Part shown: positions 31,804-38,328 of the stretch, in pieces
How the letters are laid out: each line of letters begins with the position of its first letter
Numbering within the stretch: position 1 is the first letter of the stretch
NCBI GenBank assembly: GCA_944386595.1
Contig: CALXBQ010000041.1
Location: forward strand, 1-38,328
Source: an uncultured Clostridia bacterium
Lineage (GTDB): Bacteria; Bacillota; Clostridia; Peptostreptococcales; Anaerovoracaceae
Direction of reading: 5' to 3'
Length of the DNA: 38,328 nt
Made by a program: the position numbers and the translations under genes
The notes under the pieces: model-generated
Databases searched by the model: none
What the model was told of the DNA's origin: nothing
Seen by the model: only the letters and a program-made list of their open reading frames with translations

Positions 31804-33302
31804 TGAATTTCGGACCTGTCAAGGGAAGCCCTCTTTACATATTCGATAACTTTCTTGCCGACTTCAGCCTTACGATTCTTGCAATCGCATATGCCGTCAT
31901 CAGAGGAAACATCGATGCGCTTTTAGAGAACACGGTTCTTCTGGTTATAGCTGTCATCGGACCTCTGGGAAGAATCATATCGTACCTCTGCACTACATAC
32001 GAGGTAAAGGGCGACCATCTTATCGTCAGAAAAGGCTTCATATCAAAATCCGTTCAGGAGGTTCCTCTTTCATCTATCACCTCCGTGGACGTTTCGGCCA
32101 AAGTATTCTACAGGATTTTCGGCGCAAAGAAGCTGACCGTGGATAACGGAAGCAATCTTTCCAGCACGGAGAGCAAGATTTCCATGATATTTAGCGGGAA
32201 GAGGGCAGAGGAACTTCAGAAAATTCTCGTATCACATAAGAAAGCGGAGACCGGCACCGAAAACGTTGAGACTGCCGTTCAGGCAGCGCCGGTCGCCGGG
32301 GAATCATACACCGTCCGCCACATATCGCCGGCTTCAGAGCTTCTTCTCATGGGGCTTTTGAAATCAAAGGGCTCCATGTTCTGGAAACTCGTTGCTGCGG
32401 CTTCTGCTCTTTACGGAGCGGCAAGCACTTATCTTTCCTGGATAGTTAACACGGAAAATCTGACGGAGCAGGCGGCAGACTTCTTCATAGGCCTGGGAAT
32501 CGGTCTCGGCAGAACCATTCTCGTTCTGGCGCTGATTTTCTTCATACTTTCCGCCGCAGCAGGGGCTGTCGGTTCCTTTATAAGGTACTATAACTTTACC
32601 GTAAGGGAAGATGAGAAAAATATAAGGATAAGCTACGGGCTTCTGAATAAGAAGGACTACGTGCTTCCAAAGGAGAAGATAAGCGGCTTCAACTTCGAAC
32701 AGTCGCTTTTCATGCGCTTTGCCGGGAAAGGCTGCCTTTACGTGTATGCCGTCGGATACGGAGAAGGTGGGGCAAGCACGGAGGAGCCCCTGCTGATGCC
32801 TTTTGTGAAAAGAGAGGACGCCTATGAAGCGGTAAGCAGCTTCCTCGGCTGCGACATCGGATCATATGAACCCGTCAGGCCTGCAAAGAACGCGGCGCCG
32901 CTTTTCTTTCTGACCTTCGGCTCGGCGTTTTTCATATCCGTAACGGCTGCAGCCTTTGTGGTGTCGGGTATGGACATGGCCGCCTGGCTTGAGGACGTAT
33001 GGATTTTCGCGATTTTTCTCCTAATGTATCTCGCAGGCAGGTGGCTCTGCTACAGGCATACGGCCGTAAGCGCATCTTTTGACGCCGTCAGCGTAACTTC
33101 GGGAGGCTACAAGACTAAAAACGTATTTCTTAAAATGAGAAACGTAGAAAGCTGCGAAGCCTCATCTTCGGGAATTAAGAGAAAACTCAGGGCGAGAAAC
33201 ATAAAAATAAGGCAGTTCGCCTCTGCAGGTTCTGCCGTCCACGGCGTCAAAAACGTGCCGGAGAGCGTCTTTGATATGATAACAGAGAAGATGATATACT
33301 AA
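31803..33302 (+). CDS. Membrane PH-domain protein, YdbT-like
   Basis: The 499-residue protein has paired hydrophobic helices followed by PH-like segments, repeated about three times: YEVKGDHLIVRKGFISKS with VPLSSITSVDV (~60-90), then NFTVREDEKNIRISYGLLNKKDY (~255-280), then a last unit near 415-499. The usual length for YdbT is about 490. It overlaps the smaller partner by one base. An Ala/Glu/Thr-rich linker (~145-165) joins the first and second units. Role by family: membrane-associated, function not established. Confidence 0.85.
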   Translation: MNFGPVKGSPLYIFDNFLADFSLTILAIAYAVIRGNIDALLENTVLLVIAVIGPLGRIISYLCTTYEVKGDHLIVRKGFISKSVQEVPLSSITSVDVSAKVFYRIFGAKKLTVDNGSNLSSTESKISMIFSGKRAEELQKILVSHKKAETGTENVETAVQAAPVAGESYTVRHISPASELLLMGLLKSKGSMFWKLVAAASALYGAASTYLSWIVNTENLTEQAADFFIGLGIGLGRTILVLALIFFILSAAAGAVGSFIRYYNFTVREDEKNIRISYGLLNKKDYVLPKEKISGFNFEQSLFMRFAGKGCLYVYAVGYGEGGASTEEPLLMPFVKREDAYEAVSSFLGCDIGSYEPVRPAKNAAPLFFLTFGSAFFISVTAAAFVVSGMDMAAWLEDVWIFAIFLLMYLAGRWLCYRHTAVSASFDAVSVTSGGYKTKNVFLKMRNVESCEASSSGIKRKLRARNIKIRQFASAGSAVHGVKNVPESVFDMITEKMIY

Positions 33303-33307
33303 ACTTA

Positions 33308-33339
33308 AAACCGGGAGCCTGAGCTTGGCATCCCGGTTT
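33308..33339. terminator. Bidirectional terminator between convergent genes
   Basis: AAACCGGGA (33308-33316) and TCCCGGTTT (33331-33339) form a 9-bp stem, with GCC/GGC possible inside the loop. A-rich sequence on the left and T-rich sequence on the right allow use from both strands, between the YdbT-like gene and the malY-like gene. Confidence 0.75.
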
Positions 33340-33352
33340 CGTCTTATTTTGC

Positions 33353-34561
33353 TTATTCCGCGTTGAAAACGTATTTATCCAGCCTTTCGAAGGCTTCCTT
33401 TACTCTGGAAAGTGGCAGAGCGAGGTTAAATCTCAGGTGACACGGTCCGTGGAACATCCTTCCGTCCTGGACGGCCACGCCCACGCGCCATGCGGCTTTT
33501 TCCACGTCATCTATGGTCTTTCCGTGAGCTGCGCACCAGTCCGTACAGTCCACGAAAAGCATGTATGTCCCTTCAGGCTTTGATACGCTTACTCCCTCAA
33601 AATGCTCGTCGATGTACGAGCAGGCAAAGTTGACGTTTTCGGTGATAACCTGTCTCAGCTCATCCACCCACAGATGACCTTCCGCCCTGTAGGCTCCGAT
33701 AAGAGCGTGCATCGAGAGAACGTTCATTTCGTTATAGTGGCAGAGGGAAGACTCCTTGACCATCCTGTCTCGGAGCCATTTGTTATACACGATGTGATAA
33801 GAGCCCACAAGTCCCGCAAGGTTGAAGGTCTTTGACGGGGCGTAGAGGGCCACGGTACGCTGCCGCGCGTCTTCGGAAACGCTCTGAGTCGGCGTGTGCT
33901 TATGTCCCTCAAGAATTATATCCGACCATATTTCGTCGGAAATGACGTATACGTCGTGCTTCCTGTATATCTCCATGGCTTTTTCGATTTCCCACGGCTC
34001 CCATACTCTGCCGCACGGGTTGTGAGGATTGCAGAAAATCGCCGCATGAATTCTGTTTTTCACGATTTTTTCTTCCATATCGTCAAAATCCATACGCCAT
34101 ATCCCGTTCACGTCCTTGACGAGAGGTGAATGAACTATGTTATAGCCGTTGTTTTCAAGGCTCATGGTAAAGCCGATATAGGTAGGGGAGTGGAGAAGCA
34201 CGTTGTCGCCTTTGGAGCAAAGGGTGTTAAGAGCGCTCACGACGCCTCCCAGCACTCCGTTTTCATATCCTATATGTTCCCTGCAAAGTCCCGTAACGCC
34301 GTTCCTCTTTCCGTGCCAGTCGATAATGGAGTTGTAATACTCGTCTGTGGCCTCGAAATATCCGAAAGCCGGGTGTTCGATGCGTTTTACCATGGATTCT
34401 GTAATAGATGGGCAGGCGGGGAAGTTCATATCGGCAACCCACATTGGTATGGCGTCAAAGCCTTCCTCCGGCGGTTCCGGCGCAAATCCTTTTCCGAGAC
34501 CGTCTACGGCCATGGCGTCTTTTCCGTGGCGGTCCATTATGGAAGTAAAATCGTACTTCAT
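33353..34561 (-). CDS. MalY/PatB family PLP enzyme (probable cystathionine beta-lyase / aminotransferase)
   Basis: The 402-residue class I/II aminotransferase-fold protein has the MalY/PatB signature: MWVADMNFPACPSI near 40-53, NPHNPCGR (178-185), SDEIWSD (208-214) and the PLP lysine K244 in APSKTFNLAGL. The family splits C-S bonds of cystathionine or cysteine, sometimes doubling as a regulator (MalY) or an aminotransferase. Its start codon overlaps the stop of the DUF1836 gene by one base (TAATG), so the two are co-translated. Confidence 0.9.
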   Translation of the reverse strand: MKYDFTSIMDRHGKDAMAVDGLGKGFAPEPPEEGFDAIPMWVADMNFPACPSITESMVKRIEHPAFGYFEATDEYYNSIIDWHGKRNGVTGLCREHIGYENGVLGGVVSALNTLCSKGDNVLLHSPTYIGFTMSLENNGYNIVHSPLVKDVNGIWRMDFDDMEEKIVKNRIHAAIFCNPHNPCGRVWEPWEIEKAMEIYRKHDVYVISDEIWSDIILEGHKHTPTQSVSEDARQRTVALYAPSKTFNLAGLVGSYHIVYNKWLRDRMVKESSLCHYNEMNVLSMHALIGAYRAEGHLWVDELRQVITENVNFACSYIDEHFEGVSVSKPEGTYMLFVDCTDWCAAHGKTIDDVEKAAWRVGVAVQDGRMFHGPCHLRFNLALPLSRVKEAFERLDKYVFNAE

Positions 34562-35145
34562 TATTCGTCATCTCCTTTTAAGTCATTGTTATCGTTTATA
34601 TTCAGGCCATCAGCCAGCTTTTCCGCAGAAAATCTGCAGAAATCGGCGATAACGGCAAGGCGTACTACATAAGATTCGCCGTCCGTCTCGTCTTCTGCAA
34701 TATTTTTATCATTTCGGGCCTTTAACTGATCCGCCACATAGGAAAGGGAGGCGGAACGGTTATCCGTAAAGGTCCGGTACAGTCTTTCGATATCCGCCGG
34801 CGCCATATCCTTATTTAATATCTTCTGAATGGCCGACATGGTAAGGGAACGCTTCAGTATGCAGATTATAATTATACATGCAAGCTGACAGCGGCTGTAT
34901 TTCTTCTTTACGGGAGGGGGCATAAGTCCCATTTTAACGTAGTTGTTTATCATGGCGGGCGTTACGGGCTTGTCCTCGCCTGTAAGGGGCTCCATATAGC
35001 CGAGATATCTGCCTGTAAGAATAATTACCTGATCCATGTAAAGCTCCAGCTCCGGAAGCTCATTCCAGTCCGGTAAAGGGTGATTTCCTACTGTTTCAGC
35101 CCAGGATTTCAGTTTATCAATATATTTTGTTTCCGAGTTATTCAT
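34561..35145 (-). CDS. DUF1836 domain protein (probable MerR-like regulator)
   Basis: The 194-residue protein contains the DUF1836 core: LELYMDQVIILTGRYLG (~32-48), then VTPAMINNYVKMGLMPPPVKKKYSR (~65-89), a segment typical of MerR-like winged helices, and an AIQKIL block. The function of the family is not established; a DNA-binding role is inferred. GGAGG precedes the ATG. It is the first gene of a two-gene operon with the MalY/PatB enzyme, which it may control. Confidence 0.85.
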   Translation of the reverse strand: MNNSETKYIDKLKSWAETVGNHPLPDWNELPELELYMDQVIILTGRYLGYMEPLTGEDKPVTPAMINNYVKMGLMPPPVKKKYSRCQLACIIIICILKRSLTMSAIQKILNKDMAPADIERLYRTFTDNRSASLSYVADQLKARNDKNIAEDETDGESYVVRLAVIADFCRFSAEKLADGLNINDNNDLKGDDE

Positions 35146-35166
35146 AATTTTATTCCTCCGGGCACC

Positions 35167-35196
35167 ATTATATCACGGTCGGAAGATTTTGTTCAA
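35167..35196 (-). promoter_or_regulatory. Promoter of the DUF1836-malY operon
   Basis: Read on the minus strand, TTGAAC (35196-35191) and TATAAT (35172-35167) are 18 nt apart, with TGA just upstream of the -10 (extended type). The ATG follows 22 nt later. Confidence 0.65.
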
Positions 35197-35239
35197 TAAT
35201 AAAATTCTCAAAGCCACTTGAAATAATTCATAACATATG

Positions 35240-35268
35240 TTAATCTAATATTAAATACTAGATATAAT
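35240..35268 (+). promoter_or_regulatory. Promoter candidate for the hemolysin III-family gene
   Basis: A perfect TATAAT at 35263-35268 lies 34 nt before the ATG; the -35, TTAATC (35240-35245), is weak at 17-nt spacing. It diverges from the DUF1836 promoter. Confidence 0.45.
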
Positions 35269-35302
35269 GATTTTTACATCAATCAAAAGGAGATGACCGG
35301 GT

Positions 35303-35941
35303 ATGACTACCGTAACTTTACCGAGACAGAGTTTAGGAGAGGAGATTGCCAATTCAATATCCCACGGACTGGGAGTGCTTCTGGCGGCGGCCGGAACAGC
35401 TGTGATGATATACCTTGCGGCTTCATCGGGAGGACTTTCCGGAGCCGTAATATACGGAATAAGCCTTACGGTTCTCTATACGGCTTCCTGCGTATACCAC
35501 GCGGTTCCGAAGGGCCATGCAAAGAGGGTGCTGAGGGTATTCGACCACTGTTCGATTTTCCTTCTCATAGCGGGCACATACGCGCCGATTACCCTTGTGG
35601 CTCTTAAGGATACCATAGGAATTCCGCTCTTTGCCGTAATAGCGACGTGCGCAGTGATAGGAATCGTTTGCAACCTTATCGACCTGGAGCACTTTAACAA
35701 GCTGAGCATGGTTTTATACGTGGTGATGGGCTGGATGGCAATTCTTGCAATCAAACCGCTTCTCTCTATTTCTACGCCGGGCCAGCTGGCGCTGTTAGTG
35801 GGCGGGGGAGTCTGCTACACGGCGGGAATCGCGTTCTACGCTCATCCTGAGAAGAAGTACATGCACTTCGTTTGGCACCTCTTCGTTCTCGCAGGAAGCA
35901 TACTTCACTACTTCTACGTGATACAGGTCTGCTATCTGTAG
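35303..35941 (+). CDS. trhA: Hemolysin III family membrane protein (PAQR type)
   Basis: The 212-residue polytopic protein has about seven membrane helices and the family motifs: EEIANSISHGLGVLLA near the start, SCVYHAVPKGHAKRVLRVFDHCSIFLLIAGTYAP-type block (FDHCSIFLLIAGTY at ~80-93), and WHLFVLAGSILHYF at the end. The conserved His and Asp residues (His in SHG, YHA, Asp in FDH, and the late His residues) match the metal site of PAQR proteins. B. subtilis and E. coli members (TrhA) affect membrane energetics and fluidity; no haemolysis is implied. AAAAGGAG precedes the ATG; a strong terminator follows. Confidence 0.9.
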   Translation: MTTVTLPRQSLGEEIANSISHGLGVLLAAAGTAVMIYLAASSGGLSGAVIYGISLTVLYTASCVYHAVPKGHAKRVLRVFDHCSIFLLIAGTYAPITLVALKDTIGIPLFAVIATCAVIGIVCNLIDLEHFNKLSMVLYVVMGWMAILAIKPLLSISTPGQLALLVGGGVCYTAGIAFYAHPEKKYMHFVWHLFVLAGSILHYFYVIQVCYL

Positions 35942-35960
35942 GCTGACGGGATAACTGATG

Positions 35961-35987
35961 CCGGAGTATATACTGCTCCGGTTTTTT
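35961..35987 (+). terminator. Intrinsic terminator after the hemolysin III-family gene
   Basis: CCGGAG (35961-35966) and CTCCGG (35976-35981) form the stem, followed directly by T6 (35982-35987). Confidence 0.85.
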
Positions 35988-36051
35988 GTTATGCCTTTTA
36001 CGTATGCATCGGTATTATATTTAGGCATTAGATTATATCGCTGAGAACAGT

Positions 36052-36057
36052 TATAAT
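36052..36057 (+). promoter_or_regulatory. -10 element upstream of the aldo/keto reductase gene
   Basis: TATAAT at 36052-36057 lies 46 nt before the ATG; the -35 (TTAGAT at 36028-36033, 18-nt spacing) is weak. A TTGACA at 36073-36078 has no matching -10 before the gene. Confidence 0.4.
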
Positions 36058-36103
36058 ATATAAAGACGTATTTTGACAGATATTATGCGAGGAGATGATG
36101 ACT

Positions 36104-37204
36104 ATGGAGTATAGAAAGCTTCCTCACGGAGAAGAGAAAATAAGCATTATAGGTTTCGGAAACAGCTCCTTAGGCGAATCCGATGAAAAGGAGATGGATG
36201 CAACTGTTGCAGAAGCCGTTGAAAAGGGTGTGAATTACTTCGATATGGCGGCAGGCCATGCTTCGGCTTTCAGACCATACGGGACCATTATAGGAAGCGG
36301 AGCTGACAGGAAAAAAGTATATTATCAGGTTCACTTCGGAGCGGATTACACAACCGGCCAGTACGGATGGACCCTGAATCTTGACGATATTAAAAAATCT
36401 ATAGACTGGCAGCTTGAAAGTCTTAAGACAGACTACATAGATTTCGGTTTTATTCATTGCATCGATGAGGAGGCGGATCTTCAGAAAGCCACAGACGTAG
36501 GAACAATAAACTACATAAAGGAACTTAAAGAGCAGGGCGTCATAAACCACATAGGCCTTTCAACCCACACTCCGGGAATCGCAGGTATGGTTATGGACAT
36601 GAATATTATCGATGTTCTCATGTTCAGCATAAATCCGGCCTACGACTATAATCACGGTGATTACGCTTTCGGTTCCGGAAACGAGAGATATGAGCTATAC
36701 AGAAGATGCGAGACGGAAGGTGTCGGCATAACGGTGATGAAACCTTTCTGCGGCGGTCAGCTTCTCGACGGCGCAACTTCGCCTTTTGGCGTGGCCATGA
36801 GTGAATATCAGTGCATTCAGTACGCTCTGGATCGTCCGGGGGTAATGACTGTCCTTCCGGGATGCAGAAACAGGCAGGACCTGAGAAAAGTTTTAGGATA
36901 TCTCGACGCGTCGGAAGAGGAGAGGGATTACTCTGTAATAGGTTCATATACGCCAAAGGAAACAAAGGGTGCATGTGTCTATTGCAATCACTGCCAGCCA
37001 TGTCCCGCAGGTCTTGATGTAGGTCTCATAAACAAGTACTATGATCTTTCAATGGCAAGAGATATATTGGCTCGCGACCATTATATGAACCTTGAAAAAA
37101 CAGCAAAGGACTGCATCAAGTGCGGTCACTGCGACTCCCGCTGTCCGTTCGGTGTCAATCAGACGGGAAGGATGGAAGAAATAGCAGGGTATTTCGGTAA
37201 ATAG
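36104..37204 (+). CDS. Aldo/keto reductase with C-terminal 4Fe-4S domain
   Basis: The 366-residue protein has an aldo/keto reductase barrel (~1-280; IIGFGNSSLGESDEKE, YFDMAAGHASAFRPYG, DYIDFGFIHCID) and a ferredoxin-like C-terminal domain. Its cysteines form two cluster motifs: C291, C294, C297, C300 (CVYCNHCQPCP) and C337, C340, C343, C347 (CIKCGHCDSRCP). The usual catalytic Tyr of aldo/keto reductases seems replaced in the DMA segment, as is common in this Fe-S subgroup. The substrate is unknown. ATG 36104 lies 9 nt after GAGGAG (36089-36094); ATGs at 36095 and 36098 are too close. Confidence 0.88.
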   Translation: MEYRKLPHGEEKISIIGFGNSSLGESDEKEMDATVAEAVEKGVNYFDMAAGHASAFRPYGTIIGSGADRKKVYYQVHFGADYTTGQYGWTLNLDDIKKSIDWQLESLKTDYIDFGFIHCIDEEADLQKATDVGTINYIKELKEQGVINHIGLSTHTPGIAGMVMDMNIIDVLMFSINPAYDYNHGDYAFGSGNERYELYRRCETEGVGITVMKPFCGGQLLDGATSPFGVAMSEYQCIQYALDRPGVMTVLPGCRNRQDLRKVLGYLDASEEERDYSVIGSYTPKETKGACVYCNHCQPCPAGLDVGLINKYYDLSMARDILARDHYMNLEKTAKDCIKCGHCDSRCPFGVNQTGRMEEIAGYFGK

Positions 37205-37395
37205 AAATAGTATGCAGAAAACTTATTCATCCTCTATTTTTCGATTTCCAACAGAACAGATATGCTTTCGCATACAAAAGCATATTTTGATGTATTTTCG
37301 CAATACAATCCTGAAACGAAGGAAAATAACAAAACCCTTGATATCATGATAGGAAATGCGATCTAAGCATATATTACGAGAAATCGTAAAATTCA
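37205..37395. other. AT-rich intergenic region with short direct and inverted repeats
   Basis: No gene was seen. TATGC/GCATA (37261-37265, 37270-37274) is a hairpin, and GCATA recurs at 37280-37284. GTATT/AATAC (37292-37296, 37302-37306) is another. TTTCGCATAC (37266-37275) and TTTCGCAATAC (37296-37306) are near-identical direct copies 30 nt apart, which could be regulator sites upstream of the Xre-type gene. Confidence 0.45.
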
Positions 37396-37424
37396 TTGAG
37401 ATTTAGCAAGCTTTGTGTTATACT
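37396..37424 (+). promoter_or_regulatory. Promoter of the Xre regulator-membrane protein pair
   Basis: TTGAGA (37396-37401) and TATACT (37419-37424) are 17 nt apart, with a TGT extension before the -10 (37416-37418). Confidence 0.7.
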
Positions 37425-37453
37425 AACCTTATCATAACAATGAGGTGAACGAT

Positions 37454-37666
37454 ATGGCAGTACAATATAACAAGCTGTGGAAGCGGCTGATCGATATGAA
37501 AATAAAAAAATCTTCCTTAACGGAAATGGCAGGTGTTTCGGCTTCTACCATTGCAAAGCTCAGCCATGATGAGTATGTGAGCCTTGAGATTTTAGAACGG
37601 ATCTGCAGGGCGCTTCACTGCGAAATCGGCGATGTAGTGGAGCTCAGTAAGGAGGCAGAATCATGA
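37454..37666 (+). CDS. Small Xre-type helix-turn-helix regulator (HTH_26 family)
   Basis: The 70-residue protein is a single Cro/CI-like DNA-binding domain: YNKLWKRLIDMKIKKSSLTEMAGVS with recognition helix STIAKLSHDEYVSLEILERIC (short: ASTIAKLSHDE), ending GDVVE. ATG 37454 lies 8 nt after GAGG; a GTG at 37445 overlaps that site. Such one-domain regulators often control the membrane protein or transporter encoded next to them, here overlapping by ATGA. Its codons differ from the purine and ribosomal genes. Confidence 0.88.
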   Translation: MAVQYNKLWKRLIDMKIKKSSLTEMAGVSASTIAKLSHDEYVSLEILERICRALHCEIGDVVELSKEAES

Positions 37667-38328
37667 AGCGGCAGAAACTTACTCCCTCAGAGTTTCTTTA
37701 CGGACTGTGTTTTTCATCATGTTTTTTTGCCTTTATGCTTACGGAGGCGTTTATCAACGAGCGCTGTGCCGTGATTCTCGGAAGCAGTGCCGTAAATCCC
37801 GCATATACCTTTGGGCTTGTCTGCACCGGATTTGGTTTTCTTTCGTTTTCCCTGCTGCGGCGACTGTGTAAAAAAGAAAAGTCTAGAAAAACGGCGCAGA
37901 TTATCATTGGCGTTCTGTGTCTTGGGGCGGCTCTGGTTTTGCTTTTTGCAGATCATCCGGCACTCTTTCTGACAAGCTCTGCCGCAGCCCTGCTGCTGAC
38001 CGGCCATATCAGCGGATGCGTGTATTACAATACGGCCATGTATTTTGCCGCAAGCCGGTATATGGGACGATTGATCGGCACGGGTATGGGAGTGGCGATC
38101 CTGTTACAGTTTGTGGTACAGAATTTAATACCGCAGTCTGTCACCTTTATTATCAGCATTATTTTGAGTGTTGCGTTTGTCATGTATTTTGTCATAACAG
38201 TGCCGAAGGACTGGATTCTGGAAAATCCTTTGCCCTATTCGTCGGACGCCAAAAAAGATTTCAAAAAAACGCTGCTTCTGATCGTTGCCGTAGTGCTTAT
38301 GAGCCTTGTAGCCGGAATGATCGACAGC
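37663..38328 (+). CDS. Polytopic membrane protein, 5' part (MFS-like; may carry a LuxR domain beyond the window)
   Basis: The frame from ATG 37663 stays open to the window end (222 codons) and is cut off. It encodes about six membrane helices so far (SSCFFAFMLTEAFI, FGLVCTGFGFLSFSLL, IIGVLCLGAALVLLF, SAAALLLTGHISG, MGVAILLQFVVQNLI, FIISIILSVAFVMYFVI), then a hydrophilic loop and the start of another helix ending SLVAGMIDS. The last motif reminds me of the MFS-like LuxR-family regulators of gut actinobacteria and clostridia, but without the C-terminus this is a guess. It overlaps the regulator by 4 nt. Leu CTG and Arg CGG/CGA are frequent, unlike the rest of the window. Confidence 0.65.
   Translation, partial: MKRQKLTPSEFLYGLCFSSCFFAFMLTEAFINERCAVILGSSAVNPAYTFGLVCTGFGFLSFSLLRRLCKKEKSRKTAQIIIGVLCLGAALVLLFADHPALFLTSSAAALLLTGHISGCVYYNTAMYFAASRYMGRLIGTGMGVAILLQFVVQNLIPQSVTFIISIILSVAFVMYFVITVPKDWILENPLPYSSDAKKDFKKTLLLIVAVVLMSLVAGMIDS

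Noticed and set aside
35303-35941. Haemolysin toxin
   Set aside because: The family name is historical; the seven-helix PAQR pattern indicates a housekeeping membrane protein.
36073-36078. TTGACA as the -35 of the aldo/keto reductase gene
   Set aside because: No -10 lies at the right distance before the start codon; the -10 at 36052 is upstream of it.
37205-37395. CRISPR-like array
   Set aside because: Only two imperfect copies of a 10-11 nt word and short hairpins; there are no regular repeats and spacers.

Overview
The window is chromosomal DNA from a member of the Bacillota, most likely an anaerobic clostridial gut bacterium. This is inferred from several things: strong AGGAGG-type ribosome binding sites, a Gram-positive LexA box at recA, an alaS-ireB-ruvX cluster, a DUF896 protein, a single-chain PurL with fused glutaminase, an Fe-S PurF, IMP cyclohydrolase and AICAR transformylase as two separate genes, Fe-S redox enzymes, and a bile-salt-hydrolase-like protein. 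No rRNA, tRNA, CRISPR array or intact transposase was seen.

Layout. 1-3087: the 3' part of cinA, recA with a LexA operator on its promoter, and a choloylglycine hydrolase directly behind recA. 3124-8461: an L21 leader RNA, rplU (with an unusual C-terminal extension), rpmA (without the cleavable N-terminal extension usual in Bacillota), a terminator, then obgE, an HD-domain protein, a B12-binding-type radical SAM protein and its DUF2344 partner, the last four overlapping one another. 8555-12825: comEA, a DUF896 protein with a macro-domain hydrolase, then a sulfur cluster (cysteine desulfurase, Fe-S/sulfur scaffold, mnmA). 12826-13232: a long intergenic region with a nested 102-nt palindrome and a GC-rich structured segment. 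13233-18301: a phosphohexomutase that may be translated from a leaderless mRNA, alaS, ireB and ruvX.

18302-29850 is one purine operon in the order purE-C-F-M-N-IMP cyclohydrolase-AICAR transformylase-purD-purL, with no purK, purB or purA inside the window. Its leader carries two facing PurR-type boxes and a terminator hairpin that overlaps a second, mutually exclusive hairpin. Together the genes cover PRPP to IMP except PurB and, if needed, PurK.

29851-31170 is a decayed stretch full of short inverted repeats and broken reading frames. 31315-33302 holds a YdbS/YdbT-like pair of membrane PH-domain proteins. On the minus strand (33353-35145) a DUF1836 regulator overlaps a MalY/PatB-type PLP enzyme. 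Then come a hemolysin III-family membrane protein and an Fe-S aldo/keto reductase. At the right edge (37396-38328) an Xre-type regulator overlaps the start of a polytopic membrane protein whose codon use differs from the rest, which suggests acquired DNA.

I did not find a clear undescribed defence or mobile system. The best leads are the joint absence of Prp and of the L27 extension, the structured intergenic regions at 12932-13200 and 29851-30182, the purE leader, and the SOS-promoter/bile-salt-hydrolase arrangement.
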